Made by a program: the position numbers and the translations under genes
Shown: positions 16,459 to 24,994 of the stretch, in pieces
How positions within the stretch are numbered: the stretch's first letter is position 1
Layout: every line of letters begins with the position of its first letter
Source: Gammaproteobacteria bacterium UBA7803
Lineage (GTDB): Bacteria; Pseudomonadota; Gammaproteobacteria; Pseudomonadales; Azotimanducaceae
DNA: 32,558 bases
Direction of reading: 5' to 3'
NCBI GenBank assembly: GCA_002480525.1
Contig: DLCH01000051.1
Coordinates: 32,311 to 64,868 of the forward strand
Notes under the pieces: generated by a model
Databases searched by the model: none
Seen by the model: the letters and a program-made list of their open reading frames with translations, nothing else
Told to the model about the DNA's origin: nothing

Positions 16459-18011
16459 TGTATCCCCCGGGTTTCGCCATCCCAGAACGGTTTGCGCAGC
16501 TCGGTCTTCAGCACCTTGCCGGCGCCGCTGCGCGGCAGCGCCTCGGTGCGCACGTCGATGGTCTTGGGGCACTCGTAGCCCGCGAGCTGCTCACGGCAGT
16601 GGGCGAGCAGCGCGTCGGCGTCGATCCGGGCGCCCGCGCGTGGCACGACGATGGCGTGCACCGCCTCGCCCCAGCGCTCGCTCGGCACGCCGATCACGGC
16701 GCATTCGTGCACCCCCTCGAACTGATGGATGACGTTCTCCACCGCCGCGGAATAAACGTTCTCGCCGCCGCTGACGATCATGTCCTTCACCCGGTCCACC
16801 AGGAACAGGAAGCCGTCCGCGTCGAGGTAGCCGGCATCGCCGGTGTGCATCCAGCCGTTGCGCAGCGCCTCGGCGGTCAGCTCCGGCTGACGCCAGTAGC
16901 CCTTCATCACCATCGGCCCGCGCACGCACACCTCCCCCACCTGTCCGGTGGGCAGCGGCCGGTCGTGCTCGTCCATGATGGCGACGTCGGCGTTGTACAC
17001 GGCCTGTCCGGCGGAGCGTACCCGGCCGGCGTCGGGCCCCTCGAACACGTGGTAACGGGGGCCGAGGCTCGTCGCCACGGGGGACAGCTCGGTCATGCCG
17101 TAGGACTGCAGGAACCGGATGCCGGGCAGCCGCGCCATGGTCTGGCGCAGCAGCGCCTCCGGCATCGGCGACGCGCCGTAGGTGAGCAGCTCGAGGCTCG
17201 ACAGGTCGAAGCGATCCAGATGCGGGTAGTCGAGCAGCGCGTTCAGCATCGCGGGCACCACCACCGTCACGGTCACCCGATAACGCTGCACCGCCTCGAG
17301 AAACAGCTCCGGCTCGAACCGCGGGATGGTCGCGTGGGTGCCCCCCGCCACCGTGGTGGTGAACACCCGCGAGCCGCCGGCCACGTGGAACAGCGGCGAG
17401 ACGTGCAGGTGGACGCTGTGCTGGCGGATCCCGAGGTTCACCAGCGCGGTCATCGAGTTGGCCAGGAAATTGCCGTGGCTCAGCATCACCCCCTTGGAAC
17501 GGCCGGTGGTGCCGCCCGTGTAGAACAGCGCCGCCAGATCGTCGCCGCCGCGTCCGGCGTCGGCCACCGGCGCCCGGGCCGCGAGCAGGCTCTCGTAGTC
17601 GCCGTGGCCGCCGGCATCGCCGCCGTCCGCATGGATCACGTGGGCGAGCGCCGGGCAGGCTTCCCGCAGCGCGGGCACGTCGCCGTGGGCGGCGGCGTCC
17701 ACCAGCAGCACGGTGGCGCCCGAGTCGTTCAGACAGTGGACTTTCTCTGGGATCGCCCAGCGGGTGTTCACCGGCACCATGACCCCGCCGGCCCACAGCG
17801 TCGCGAAGTAGTACTCCACGTAACGCGGCGAATTGGCGGCCAGCATCGCCACGCGGCCGCCGGGCTCGACGCCGTGGTCGATCAGCACACCGGCCAGGCG
17901 TGCGACCCGGTCGGCGAACTGGCGCCAGGTGAGCTCGAAACCGTCGCCCAGCAGAGCCGGGTGGTCGGCGTGAATCTGTACGGCCCGGTGAATGCCCTGG
18001 GTCAGACGCAT
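16455..18011 (-). CDS. AMP-dependent acyl-CoA synthetase
   Basis: This 518-residue protein shows all the landmarks of class I adenylate-forming enzymes. They are the P-loop LFYTGGTTGRSKGVMLSHGN, the A5 motif QSYGMTELSPV, the A7 motif GWMHTGDAGYLDADGFLFLV and the hinge DRVKDMIVSGGENVYSAAVE. The catalytic-lysine region is LPRSGAGKVLKTELR. Its length and N-terminus (LTWRQFADRVARLAGVLIDH) fit medium/long-chain fatty acid or aryl acid CoA ligases. It forms acyl-CoA from an acid, ATP and CoA. It is the first gene of a - strand operon with DUF3187 and glpD, with 4-bp and 0-bp junctions. The exact acid cannot be deduced. Confidence 0.88.
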   Translation of the reverse strand: MRLTQGIHRAVQIHADHPALLGDGFELTWRQFADRVARLAGVLIDHGVEPGGRVAMLAANSPRYVEYYFATLWAGGVMVPVNTRWAIPEKVHCLNDSGATVLLVDAAAHGDVPALREACPALAHVIHADGGDAGGHGDYESLLAARAPVADAGRGGDDLAALFYTGGTTGRSKGVMLSHGNFLANSMTALVNLGIRQHSVHLHVSPLFHVAGGSRVFTTTVAGGTHATIPRFEPELFLEAVQRYRVTVTVVVPAMLNALLDYPHLDRFDLSSLELLTYGASPMPEALLRQTMARLPGIRFLQSYGMTELSPVATSLGPRYHVFEGPDAGRVRSAGQAVYNADVAIMDEHDRPLPTGQVGEVCVRGPMVMKGYWRQPELTAEALRNGWMHTGDAGYLDADGFLFLVDRVKDMIVSGGENVYSAAVENVIHQFEGVHECAVIGVPSERWGEAVHAIVVPRAGARIDADALLAHCREQLAGYECPKTIDVRTEALPRSGAGKVLKTELRKPFWDGETRGIH

Positions 18012-18103
18012 GACTGGTGGATCCGCTCGAAAGCGCCGGATTCTAGCAGGTCACCCTCCCCTCCCGGGGAGCCCCCGGGGGCGGAACGCGGCGGGCGTCC
18101 CCG

Positions 18104-19147
18104 TCAGCCGCGCAGGTCGCGCTCGCCGGCGACGCGGTTGCGGCCCTGGCTCTTGGCCTGGCGCATGCAGGCGTCGGCGCGCTCGACGAACTCGGCGGCG
18201 CTCTCCCCGGCCTGGCATTGCGCGACGCCGATGGACACGGTGATCTCGCCCACCTCCTCGCCGCCGTCGGTTTCCACCACCTGGGCCTCGATGATCGCGC
18301 GGATGCTCTCGGCGAGCATCAGCGCGCCGTTGTAGGACGTGGCCGGCAGCAGGATGGCGAAGCGGGCGCCGTCGTAGCGGGCGAGCAGGTCGCGGCCCTT
18401 GACGCACTGGTCCATCTCCTGGGCGACGAAGCGCAGCACCTGATCCGCCACTTCCCGGCCGTGGGCGTCATTGAACTCGGCGAACCGGTCGACGTCGGCG
18501 AACAGCAGACACAGCTCGGCGCCGTTGTCCTCGACGTCGAGCATCATGCGGCGCAGCCCGTCGTCGAAGGCGCGCCGGTTGGCCACGCCGGTGAGCGCGT
18601 CCTGGCGGGCGTCGCGGCTGAGCGCGTCGACCTGGGTGCGCAGCTCGTCGAGTTCGGAGCGCATGGCGCCAAGCGCCGCCTCGGCCGCCGCGCTGCGGTC
18701 CCGCGCGCTGCGGGTCTCGGTGGCGAGCCGGCTGACCAGCTCGTCGAGTTCCGGCGGCGGCGCCATACGGCCGAGGGTAGCGCTGGCCTCGTCCAGCACC
18801 GTGACGTAGCGGCCGAGCTCCTGGTCGAGGCCGCCGAGCTCCGAGGCCGCCGCATCCACCGTGCGGGTCATCGCGCCCTGGATTTCGCCGACCTGGGCGC
18901 GCAGCTCGTTGAGGAAGTACTTCTCGTAGATCCGCTGACAGGCGTCCGGCGAGAACCGCAGCCCCTGTTCCATGCGCGCCCGCAGATCCGCCACCAGGGC
19001 CTCGTTGGCCTCGCACACGTAGTCGTACCAGACCGCGTAGTTCTGCGGAATGGTCGGAACCTGCTGCTGGCTCATGAGCGGCAGCACTTTCTTCAGAACG
19101 GCGTGGGATTCCTCGACCGTGACGTTGAAGGTGGCGGTGGTGCGCAT
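18104..19147 (-). CDS. GGDEF-domain protein with degenerate active site
   Basis: The likely start is the ATG at 19147, giving 347 residues; no strong binding site is seen. The N-terminal 110 residues contain PTIPQNYAVWYDYVCEANEA, a helical region common to a group of bacterial diguanylate cyclases. A predicted coiled coil spans about residues 115-180. The C-terminal GGDEF domain has DALTGVANRRAF, then FADVDRFAEFND with the metal-binding Asp, and SIGVAQCQAGESAAEFVERA. The signature normally written RYGGDEF reads RYDGARF at residues 257-263, so the GTP-binding and catalytic Glu/Asp are lost. Cyclase activity is therefore unlikely. The protein may bind c-di-GMP or act as a regulator. No transmembrane segment is seen, so it should be cytoplasmic. 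Confidence 0.85.
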   Translation of the reverse strand: MRTTATFNVTVEESHAVLKKVLPLMSQQQVPTIPQNYAVWYDYVCEANEALVADLRARMEQGLRFSPDACQRIYEKYFLNELRAQVGEIQGAMTRTVDAAASELGGLDQELGRYVTVLDEASATLGRMAPPPELDELVSRLATETRSARDRSAAAEAALGAMRSELDELRTQVDALSRDARQDALTGVANRRAFDDGLRRMMLDVEDNGAELCLLFADVDRFAEFNDAHGREVADQVLRFVAQEMDQCVKGRDLLARYDGARFAILLPATSYNGALMLAESIRAIIEAQVVETDGGEEVGEITVSIGVAQCQAGESAAEFVERADACMRQAKSQGRNRVAGERDLRG

Positions 19148-19369
19148 GACGTACTTCTGGTGGCTGACCCTTTCAATGTAGACCACCGCCACACCGCCGG
19201 CGGACGCACCCGGCGAAACTGGGACCCGGCCTCGGCGGCGCCTGGGAACCAACGCACGGTTCCGCCCTCGCCGCACCCGGCCGCCGTCGCTCCCGCGCCG
19301 GACCCATCGTTGCCGGCCATGCGCCCGAGGGGTAAAACGGTCGCTGAGCCCCAGCCCCAGGAAACGCCC

Positions 19370-20554
19370 ATGTCCGGACCACTCGCCGGCATCACCGTCG
19401 TGGACCTCACCAGCATGATCTCCGGACCCGTGGCCACCATGATGCTGGCCGACCAGGGCGCCGACGTGATCAAGGTCGAACCCCTGGGCGGCGACCTGGT
19501 GCGCCACCTGGGGCCGAACCGCAGCGGCCTCACGGCCACCTTCATCTCCGCCAACCGCAGCAAGCGCAGCCTGGCCCTGGACCTGAAGACCGACGCCGGC
19601 ATGGACGTGCTGCGCCGCCTGCTGGCCGGCGCCGACGTGTTCGTGCAGAACTTCCGGCCCGGCGCCATCGAGCGCATGGGGCTCGGCGAGGACGCGGTCC
19701 GGCGCATCCGCCCGGACATCGTCTACGTGTCCATCAGCGGCTTCGGCGACACCGGGCCCTACGCCCAGAAACGGGTCTACGACCCGGTGATCCAGGCCCT
19801 GTCCGGGCTGGCCGCCATCCAGAAGGACGGACAGAGCGGACGTCCGCGGATGGTCCGGACGATCATTCCGGACAAGACCACGGCGCTGACCGCCGCCCAG
19901 GCCATCACCGCCGCGCTGTTCTGCCGCGAACGCACCGGCGAGGGTCAGCACGTGCGCCTGGCCATGCTGGACACCATGATCGCCTACCTGTGGCCCGAGG
20001 GGATGACCGGCTACACCTTCGTCGGCAAGGAGGTTCCCGGTTCCCGGGCCCAGCTCGCCCAGGATCTGATCTTCGAGACCCGGGACGGCTACATCACCAC
20101 CGGCGCGGTGTCGGACGCGGAGTGGGCCGGCATGTGCCGGGCGCTGGACCGGCCCGAGTGGCTGGAGGATCCGAGATTCCGCACCGCCCAGGACCGGGTC
20201 GTCAACGTCGCCGAGCGGCTGGCGCTGATGGCCGACGTGCTGATCACCGGCACCAGCGCGGCCTGGCTCGAACGGCTGGACGCGGAAGGCGTGCCCTGCG
20301 CACCGGTGCTGGAGCGCCACGAGGTGTTCGAGCACGAGCAGGCCCGGGTGAACGAGGCCGTGACGGAATACGACCATCCCGTGGCCGGCCGCATCCGCCA
20401 GCCGCGGCCGGCGGCCCGGTTCGACCGGACGCCGGCCGGCATGCAGCGCCACGCACCGGTCCTCGGCGAGCACTCCCGGGAGATCGTGGCCGGGCTCGGG
20501 CTGGATGCGGACGCCCTGGTGGACGCCGGCGTGCTGCTGGCGCCACCGCCATAG
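19370..20554 (+). CDS. Class III CoA transferase (CaiB/BaiF family)
   Basis: The ATG at 19370 is preceded by AGGAAA and gives 394 residues, the normal length. The N-terminal part (LAGITVVDLTSMISGPVATM and ADQGADVIKVEPLGGDLVRH) is the standard start of the family. The catalytic aspartate is D201 in RLAMLDTMIAYL, which forms the anhydride with the acyl group. Other conserved parts are FVQNFRPGAIERMGL, YVSISGFGDTGPYAQKRVYD and the small-domain ending. Such enzymes move CoA between carboxylic acids, as in carnitine, oxalate or bile acid metabolism. The substrate here is not known; the window is otherwise rich in acyl-CoA enzymes. It diverges from the GGDEF gene, with 222 bp between that hold the promoters of both. 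Confidence 0.9.
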   Translation: MSGPLAGITVVDLTSMISGPVATMMLADQGADVIKVEPLGGDLVRHLGPNRSGLTATFISANRSKRSLALDLKTDAGMDVLRRLLAGADVFVQNFRPGAIERMGLGEDAVRRIRPDIVYVSISGFGDTGPYAQKRVYDPVIQALSGLAAIQKDGQSGRPRMVRTIIPDKTTALTAAQAITAALFCRERTGEGQHVRLAMLDTMIAYLWPEGMTGYTFVGKEVPGSRAQLAQDLIFETRDGYITTGAVSDAEWAGMCRALDRPEWLEDPRFRTAQDRVVNVAERLALMADVLITGTSAAWLERLDAEGVPCAPVLERHEVFEHEQARVNEAVTEYDHPVAGRIRQPRPAARFDRTPAGMQRHAPVLGEHSREIVAGLGLDADALVDAGVLLAPPP

Positions 20555-20725
20555 CGGAGATCGCCACAGCCGCCCAACAGTTGGCGAATTCCGCCAGACA
20601 CCGGCCCCATTCCAAGGCCGGACCGCACCGCCGGAGCCTTGCGGGCCGCGCCGGCCGCCCGTTTCGGGAACTGGCACGAATTCTGTATCCAGACCGTCGA
20701 GTTCGAAGAATCACAAGGTCTGGCG

Positions 20726-20932
20726 ATGAACGAAGCGTTCCGACTCTCCCGAATCCGCGCGCCCCGGGCGACGCTCACGGCGGCCGTGCTGCTGGCCGCC
20801 GTGTTCGTGGTGCTCGGTCTGCTGCTGACGGCGCTGGCTCCGGACCAGACGGCTCACCTGACCCGGCCGGTCTTCGACGGACCGCCGGAGAGTTTCGTCA
20901 ACTGGATGCTGAGCCTGACGGGGGGCCACTGA
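20726..20932 (+). CDS. Small single-span membrane protein, unknown
   Basis: The ATG at 20726 follows AAGG and gives 68 residues. One membrane span is clear (TAAVLLAAVFVVLGLLLTAL, about residues 17-36), preceded by basic residues, so the C-terminus should face the periplasm. The rest (DQTAHLTRPVFDGPPESFVN) has no recognised motif. It lies immediately before a PspC-domain gene, whose GTG starts two bases after this stop. PspB is of similar size, but the sequence does not match it. I do not recognise the family. Confidence 0.55.
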   Translation: MNEAFRLSRIRAPRATLTAAVLLAAVFVVLGLLLTALAPDQTAHLTRPVFDGPPESFVNWMLSLTGGH

Positions 20933-20933
20933 G

Positions 20934-21206
20934 GTGGCCGCGGGCAACCTCGACCGGTGGCGCCGGCGGTTCGCCCTCGACCGCCGCAACGGCTGGCTGG
21001 CAGGCGTGTGCGCCGGCGCCGCCCGGGCGTTCGACACCGACCCGGCGTTCGTCCGGGTCGGCTTCGTGGTGACGGCGCTGTTCCTCCCGAAGGTCGCCAT
21101 CGGCACCTATCTGGTCGCCTGGGTGCTGCTGGACGACGGGCCCGCGGGGGCACGCCACGCGACCCGGCCGGCCGATAGACAGAATCGATCAAACTTGAAC
21201 GAATAA
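20934..21206 (+). CDS. PspC-domain protein
   Basis: The likely start is a GTG at 20934, two bases after the previous stop, giving 90 residues. The PspC domain is seen in FALDRRNGWLAGVCAGAARA, then FDTDPAFVRVGFVVTAL and FLPKVAIGTYLVAWVLL. The G-V-C-G-A pattern and the hydrophobic hairpin define it. PspC proteins are inner-membrane sensors of envelope stress in enterobacteria, but many stand-alone domains exist. The absence of pspA, pspB and pspF here means no full stress system is present in this window. Confidence 0.8.
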   Translation: MAAGNLDRWRRRFALDRRNGWLAGVCAGAARAFDTDPAFVRVGFVVTALFLPKVAIGTYLVAWVLLDDGPAGARHATRPADRQNRSNLNE

Positions 21207-21281
21207 ACGATTTCCACCCGGTGCGCGGCAGGCGCATGATGTCCGTGTTCTGCCATGAGACACGACGACAGAGGAATCGCC

Positions 21282-21755
21282 ATGACCGCCCGGGACATCG
21301 ACATCGGTATCGACCAGGAGGACCGCCGCAGCATCGCCGACGGCCTGACCCGCCTGCTGGCCGACACCTACACCCTGTACCTGAAGACCCACAGCTACCA
21401 CTGGAACGTCACCGGCCCGAGGTTCCGCGACCTGCACCTGATGTTCGAGGAGCACTACACGGAGCTTGCCACCGCCGTGGACGACGTCGCCGAGCGTATC
21501 CGCACCCTGGGCTATCCGGCGCCGGGCACCTTCGCGGAGTTCCTCGCGCTGACCACCATCGAGGAGGTCCCCGGCGCGCCGGCGGCCGAGGACATGGTGA
21601 AGGACCTGGTCACCGCCCACGAGATCGTCGTGCGCACCTGCCGGGAAATCCTGCCGACCGCCCAGAAGGCCAGCGACGAATCCACCGTGGGCCTGGTCGC
21701 GGATCGCATGGCGATCCACGAGAAGACCGCCTGGATGCTGCGCAGTCTGCTGTAG
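21282..21755 (+). CDS. dps: Dps family DNA-binding ferritin-like protein
   Basis: The ATG at 21282 is chosen because GAGGAA lies just upstream; an earlier in-frame ATG at 21255 has none. The 157-residue length fits. The ferroxidase motif is in HSYHWNVTGPRFRDLHLMFE and AVDDVAERIRTLG, holding the His, Asp and Glu of the intersubunit site. The later DESTVGLVADRMAIHEKTAW helix matches the family. Dps forms a 12-subunit shell that stores iron with peroxide and shields DNA during stress. No lysine-rich N-terminal tail is seen, so DNA binding may be weak. The gene stands alone and converges with the DUF6279 gene 9 bp away. Confidence 0.9.
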   Translation: MTARDIDIGIDQEDRRSIADGLTRLLADTYTLYLKTHSYHWNVTGPRFRDLHLMFEEHYTELATAVDDVAERIRTLGYPAPGTFAEFLALTTIEEVPGAPAAEDMVKDLVTAHEIVVRTCREILPTAQKASDESTVGLVADRMAIHEKTAWMLRSLL

Positions 21756-21764
21756 ACGGACGGG

Positions 21765-22646
21765 TCAGCAGGTCACCAGACAGGGCGGCTCGGCGGGTGC
21801 CGGGCCGCCGTCGGCGGCAAGCTCGCGGAAGTCCGCGGCGAGTTCGTTCAGCCGCTCGACGAAGCGCGTCTGCTGGCGCTCGGTGAGGCTGTTGACCAGC
21901 CAGACGCTGGCCTCCCGGTTGAGATCCACGTTGGCCTCGAACACGTCGGCCAGCTCCGCGCCGTAGTAGCGCTCGCGCTGCTCGGCCAGGTCCGCGAGGC
22001 CGCGGGTCAGTCCGTCGAGATCCTGCCGGAACGCCAGCAGCGCGAGGAAATCCGCCTGCCAGCGCCGGCGGTAGTCGGCCCACAGCACCCGCTCGGGCCG
22101 GTAGTCGCCGGCGCGCTGCTCGAGATAGGCCCGCTGCACGCCGGTGAGCCGGCCGGAGAACTGGGTGAACCGGTCCTCGAACTCCTCCCGCCACAGCGCC
22201 TGGCTCTCGGCCAGGGAAGCCCCCGCCTCCGGCTCGGCGATCTCGACGTTGCGCGCCTCCAGGTTGTCGGCGAGCTCGACGAGCTGGCGCTCGTCCAGCG
22301 ACGCCAGGAAGCTGGCCGCCACCGGCACCGAGCGGTCCTGGATTTCCTGGGCCCAGTCGAACACCCGGTCGACTACGGCCTGCATCTCCGCCTCGTCGGT
22401 GCCGTCGACCAGCGCCGGACCGACCGCCTCGAGAAAATCCGCGTAGCGCGGCAGGTGGTCGCGGCGATGCCAGTGCCAGATGTCGGCCACCGCGGCGTCG
22501 AAGTAGGCCCGCTGGCGGTCGGTCATGTCCACGTAGTCGCTGACGGACCAGCGCGCCAGGCGATCCAGGTTGTTGTACGCCATCTGCACGCTGCAGCCGG
22601 CGCCGAGGAGCACGGCCAGCACGAGCACGATCAGTCGCCCCATCAT
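21765..22646 (-). CDS. DUF6279 family lipoprotein
   Basis: The ATG at 22646 overlaps the amidotransferase stop (ATGATG) and gives 293 residues; the ATG three bases later at 22643 is also possible. The N-terminus is a lipoprotein signal, MGRLIVLVLAVLLGAGCSVQ, with the lipobox LGAGC. The mature part is helical and rich in Arg/Glu, with VQMAYNNLDRLARWSVSDYV and the repeated helix pairs FSGRLTGVQRAYLEQRAGDY and VNSLTERQQTRFVERLNELA. This matches DUF6279 as I know it, a family of periplasmic lipoproteins without known function. It ends with PPCLVTC, a Cys pair that is unusual. It is the last gene of an operon with glutamine synthetase- and amidotransferase-like genes. Confidence 0.8.
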   Translation of the reverse strand: MMGRLIVLVLAVLLGAGCSVQMAYNNLDRLARWSVSDYVDMTDRQRAYFDAAVADIWHWHRRDHLPRYADFLEAVGPALVDGTDEAEMQAVVDRVFDWAQEIQDRSVPVAASFLASLDERQLVELADNLEARNVEIAEPEAGASLAESQALWREEFEDRFTQFSGRLTGVQRAYLEQRAGDYRPERVLWADYRRRWQADFLALLAFRQDLDGLTRGLADLAEQRERYYGAELADVFEANVDLNREASVWLVNSLTERQQTRFVERLNELAADFRELAADGGPAPAEPPCLVTC

Positions 22647-23371
22647 CCTTCCGACTCCAGAAAGCGGATCAGCCAGGCAGCCACCAGCTCTTGGCTGGTG
22701 GGCTCCGCCAGGGACGCCACACCCGCCCGGTGAACCTCGGCGCCGAGGACGTCGACGCGGGTGTCCATCAGCGCGCGGGCATAGGCGGGGGTGAACTCCG
22801 GATGCCCCTGAAGCGTGAGCGCGGCGCCCCGGCCGCGGGACGCCGGCAGCTCGAAGCCGGCGTGGGGGCAGGTGTCGCCGGCGGCGAACGGCACCGCCGC
22901 CGGCGGCAGCCGCACCACCTGATCCTGATGGCTGGCCAGCAGCCGCAGCTCGTCCGCGGGTGGCGCCATCCAGGGCCGGCGCTCGACGATGCGCGCGCCG
23001 TGCACGCCCACGCACCAGCCCCGCTCGGCTCTGCGGGTTTCCCCGCCGAAGAAATGGGCGATGAGCTGGTGGCCGAAGCAGATCCCGACCACCCGCCGTC
23101 CGGCCGCCATGGCGTCCCCGGTGAATCCGGCCAGCGCCCCGATCCAGGGCAGGTCGTCGTACACGCTGTGGCGGCTGCCGGTGATCAGGTAGCCGTCGCA
23201 GGCCTCCGGCGGCGGCAGTTCGCCACGGCACACGTCGTAGTCCTCGAACACCAGCCGGCCGGCCGCGCCCGGCGCCGCCCGCAGCAGCGTGCGGAACATG
23301 TCCGGGTAGTCGCCGTGGTGCCGGGCGAGCTCGGGTTTGACCGCATCCGCCCTGAGAATGCCGACGCGCAT
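22643..23371 (-). CDS. Class I glutamine amidotransferase (GATase1)
   Basis: The start at 23371 gives 242 residues and lies 25 bp after the glutamine synthetase-like stop. The catalytic Cys is in RRVVGICFGHQLIAHFFGGE and the His-Glu pair in LTLQGHPEFTPAYARALMD, with YLITGSRHSVYDD forming the oxyanion side. The whole protein is a GATase domain with no fused synthetase, similar to GMP-synthase-like and YfeJ-type proteins. It takes ammonia from glutamine or splits a gamma-glutamyl bond. Next to a GlnA-like ligase, a role in breaking gamma-glutamylated amines (compare PuuD with PuuA) is attractive. PuuD, however, is of a different GATase subgroup. Confidence 0.87.
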   Translation of the reverse strand: MRVGILRADAVKPELARHHGDYPDMFRTLLRAAPGAAGRLVFEDYDVCRGELPPPEACDGYLITGSRHSVYDDLPWIGALAGFTGDAMAAGRRVVGICFGHQLIAHFFGGETRRAERGWCVGVHGARIVERRPWMAPPADELRLLASHQDQVVRLPPAAVPFAAGDTCPHAGFELPASRGRGAALTLQGHPEFTPAYARALMDTRVDVLGAEVHRAGVASLAEPTSQELVAAWLIRFLESEG

Positions 23372-23396
23372 GGTCAGCCCTGTTCCGCCGCGGAGG

Positions 23397-24806
23397 TCAG
23401 ATGATTTCAAAGTATCGTTCGAGCTGCCAGCCGTTCACGTGCCGGCCGTACTCGGCGCACTCGAAACGGCGCGACATCACGAAGTGATCCACGAACGCGT
23501 CGCCGAAGGCGGACCGGGCCAGCGCCGATCCTTCGAGCGCCGCCGCCGCGGCCTCCAGGCTGCGCGGAAAACGCAGGGCCGGCGCCAGGCTCGCCTCGAT
23601 GTCGTAGGCGTTTCCCGTCACCGGCTCGCCGGGATCGAGCTCGGCCTCGATGCCGGCCTGAGCCGCCGCCGCGACCGCCGCCGCAACCAGATAGGGATTG
23701 CTGTCCGCCCCGGGCACGCGGCATTCGACGTGCTGGCGGCCGGCGTCGCCGGGGATCACCCGGATCGCCGCGGTCCGGTTCTCGATGCCCCAGGTCGCCC
23801 CGGTGGGCGCCCAGGCCCCGGGCACCAGCCGGGTATAGCTGTTGATCGTCGGCGCCAGCAGTGCCAGCAGCTCCGGCAGATGGCGCACCAGGCCACCCAC
23901 CGCCCAGCGCTGCCGGTCGCTCATGCCATGGGCGGCGGCGGGGTCGTGGAACCGGTTGACGCCGTCGTCGCCGAGCAGGCTGAAGTGGAAGTGGCCGCTC
24001 TGGCCCGGATAGGCCATCGACCACTTGGCCATGAACGTGGCGAGCAGCCCGCGGCGCTGGAAGTACACCTTCGAGAAGGTCTTGAACAGGGCGGCCTGGT
24101 CCGCCGCCGCCATGCCGTCCGTGGCATGCAGCGCGGCCTCCCACACGCCGGGCCCCGTCTCGCAGTGCAGCCCCTCGAGCGGGCAGCCCAGATCCTCGCA
24201 GAGGTCCATCAGGCCGTGGAACAGCTCGGCGCCGGTCGACGCCCGCAGCACCGAGTAGCCGAAGTTGCCCGGCGTCACCGGCCGCAGGCCCCGGTACCCC
24301 TTGTCACGGATGGAATGGGGGGTCTCGTCGAACACGAAGAACTCGTACTCGAAGCCGGCGCGCAGGTGCAGACCCGCCCCGGCCAGCCGGTCGAGCACCC
24401 CGGCGAGCCGGCGCCGCGGGCACAGCGGATGGTCGGCGCCGTCCGCGCCGACGAACTCGCCGATGAAGTACGGGCAGTTCTCGTCGGCGAGCCAGCGCTC
24501 GGAGTCCGCCAGCAGCCGGAAGGCGGCATCCGGGAAGCCGGTGTGCCAGCCGGTGAACGTGCCGGCGTCGTAGAGCTGGTCGTCCACGTCCCAGCCGAGC
24601 ACGCAGTCGCAGAAGCCGCCGCCCTTGCGCATCAGGCTCTCGAGCTTGTCGAGGCTGACGTACTTGCCCCGGACCACCCCGTCCAGGTCCGTCAGGCCGA
24701 GCTTGGCGCGGCGCACCCCGCGCTCGCGGTATTCGGCCAGCCGCGCCGCCAGGCGGCCGCCGTCCGGGGTCGGGCCGCCGGTCGGCGGGGGATCGGAATC
24801 GGGCAT
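23397..24806 (-). CDS. Glutamine synthetase family protein (PuuA/GlnT-like)
   Basis: This 469-residue protein starts at 24806 with GAGGAGCG upstream. The N-terminal beta-grasp contains LGLTDLDGVVRGKYVSLDKL. The catalytic domain holds the paired glutamates in GFEYEFFVFDE, HCETGPGVWEAALHATDG and the ATP-binding KTFSKVYFQRRGLLATFMAK. It also holds GHFHFSLLGDDG, and the Arg-rich ENRTAAIRVIPG and ADSNPYLVAAAV. The lack of the adenylylation-tyrosine region and the shorter length place it with gamma-glutamyl-polyamine or -amine ligases, not with housekeeping GlnA. It makes a gamma-glutamyl amide from glutamate, an amine and ATP. It is the first gene of an operon with a GATase and a lipoprotein gene. 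A 17-bp palindrome lies 189 bp upstream and may control it. Confidence 0.87.
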   Translation of the reverse strand: MPDSDPPPTGGPTPDGGRLAARLAEYRERGVRRAKLGLTDLDGVVRGKYVSLDKLESLMRKGGGFCDCVLGWDVDDQLYDAGTFTGWHTGFPDAAFRLLADSERWLADENCPYFIGEFVGADGADHPLCPRRRLAGVLDRLAGAGLHLRAGFEYEFFVFDETPHSIRDKGYRGLRPVTPGNFGYSVLRASTGAELFHGLMDLCEDLGCPLEGLHCETGPGVWEAALHATDGMAAADQAALFKTFSKVYFQRRGLLATFMAKWSMAYPGQSGHFHFSLLGDDGVNRFHDPAAAHGMSDRQRWAVGGLVRHLPELLALLAPTINSYTRLVPGAWAPTGATWGIENRTAAIRVIPGDAGRQHVECRVPGADSNPYLVAAAVAAAAQAGIEAELDPGEPVTGNAYDIEASLAPALRFPRSLEAAAAALEGSALARSAFGDAFVDHFVMSRRFECAEYGRHVNGWQLERYFEII

Positions 24807-24925
24807 CGGCGCTCCTCGCTGCGGGCACGATCGACGATGACCGCATTATGCGCGGGAATCCCCGGCGGGGAAGTCGGCGACCGGCGCCGGAAGGCTTCCC
24901 GGTGGCCGGAGTTTTCCAGAATTTC

Positions 24926-24946
24926 TGTGGATAACTCTGAGGATAA
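24926..24946 (-). promoter_or_regulatory. DnaA box pair (one exact, one near)
   Basis: On the - strand 24926-24934 reads TTATCCACA, the strongest known DnaA box sequence. At 24938-24946 it reads TTATCCTCA, one mismatch from the TTATNCACA consensus. The two boxes are 12 bp apart, in the same direction. Confidence 0.6.
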
Positions 24947-24994
24947 GTTATGAGTATGGCGCGCCAGCCCCGCCAGCACGGACTCCGGCGCAAA

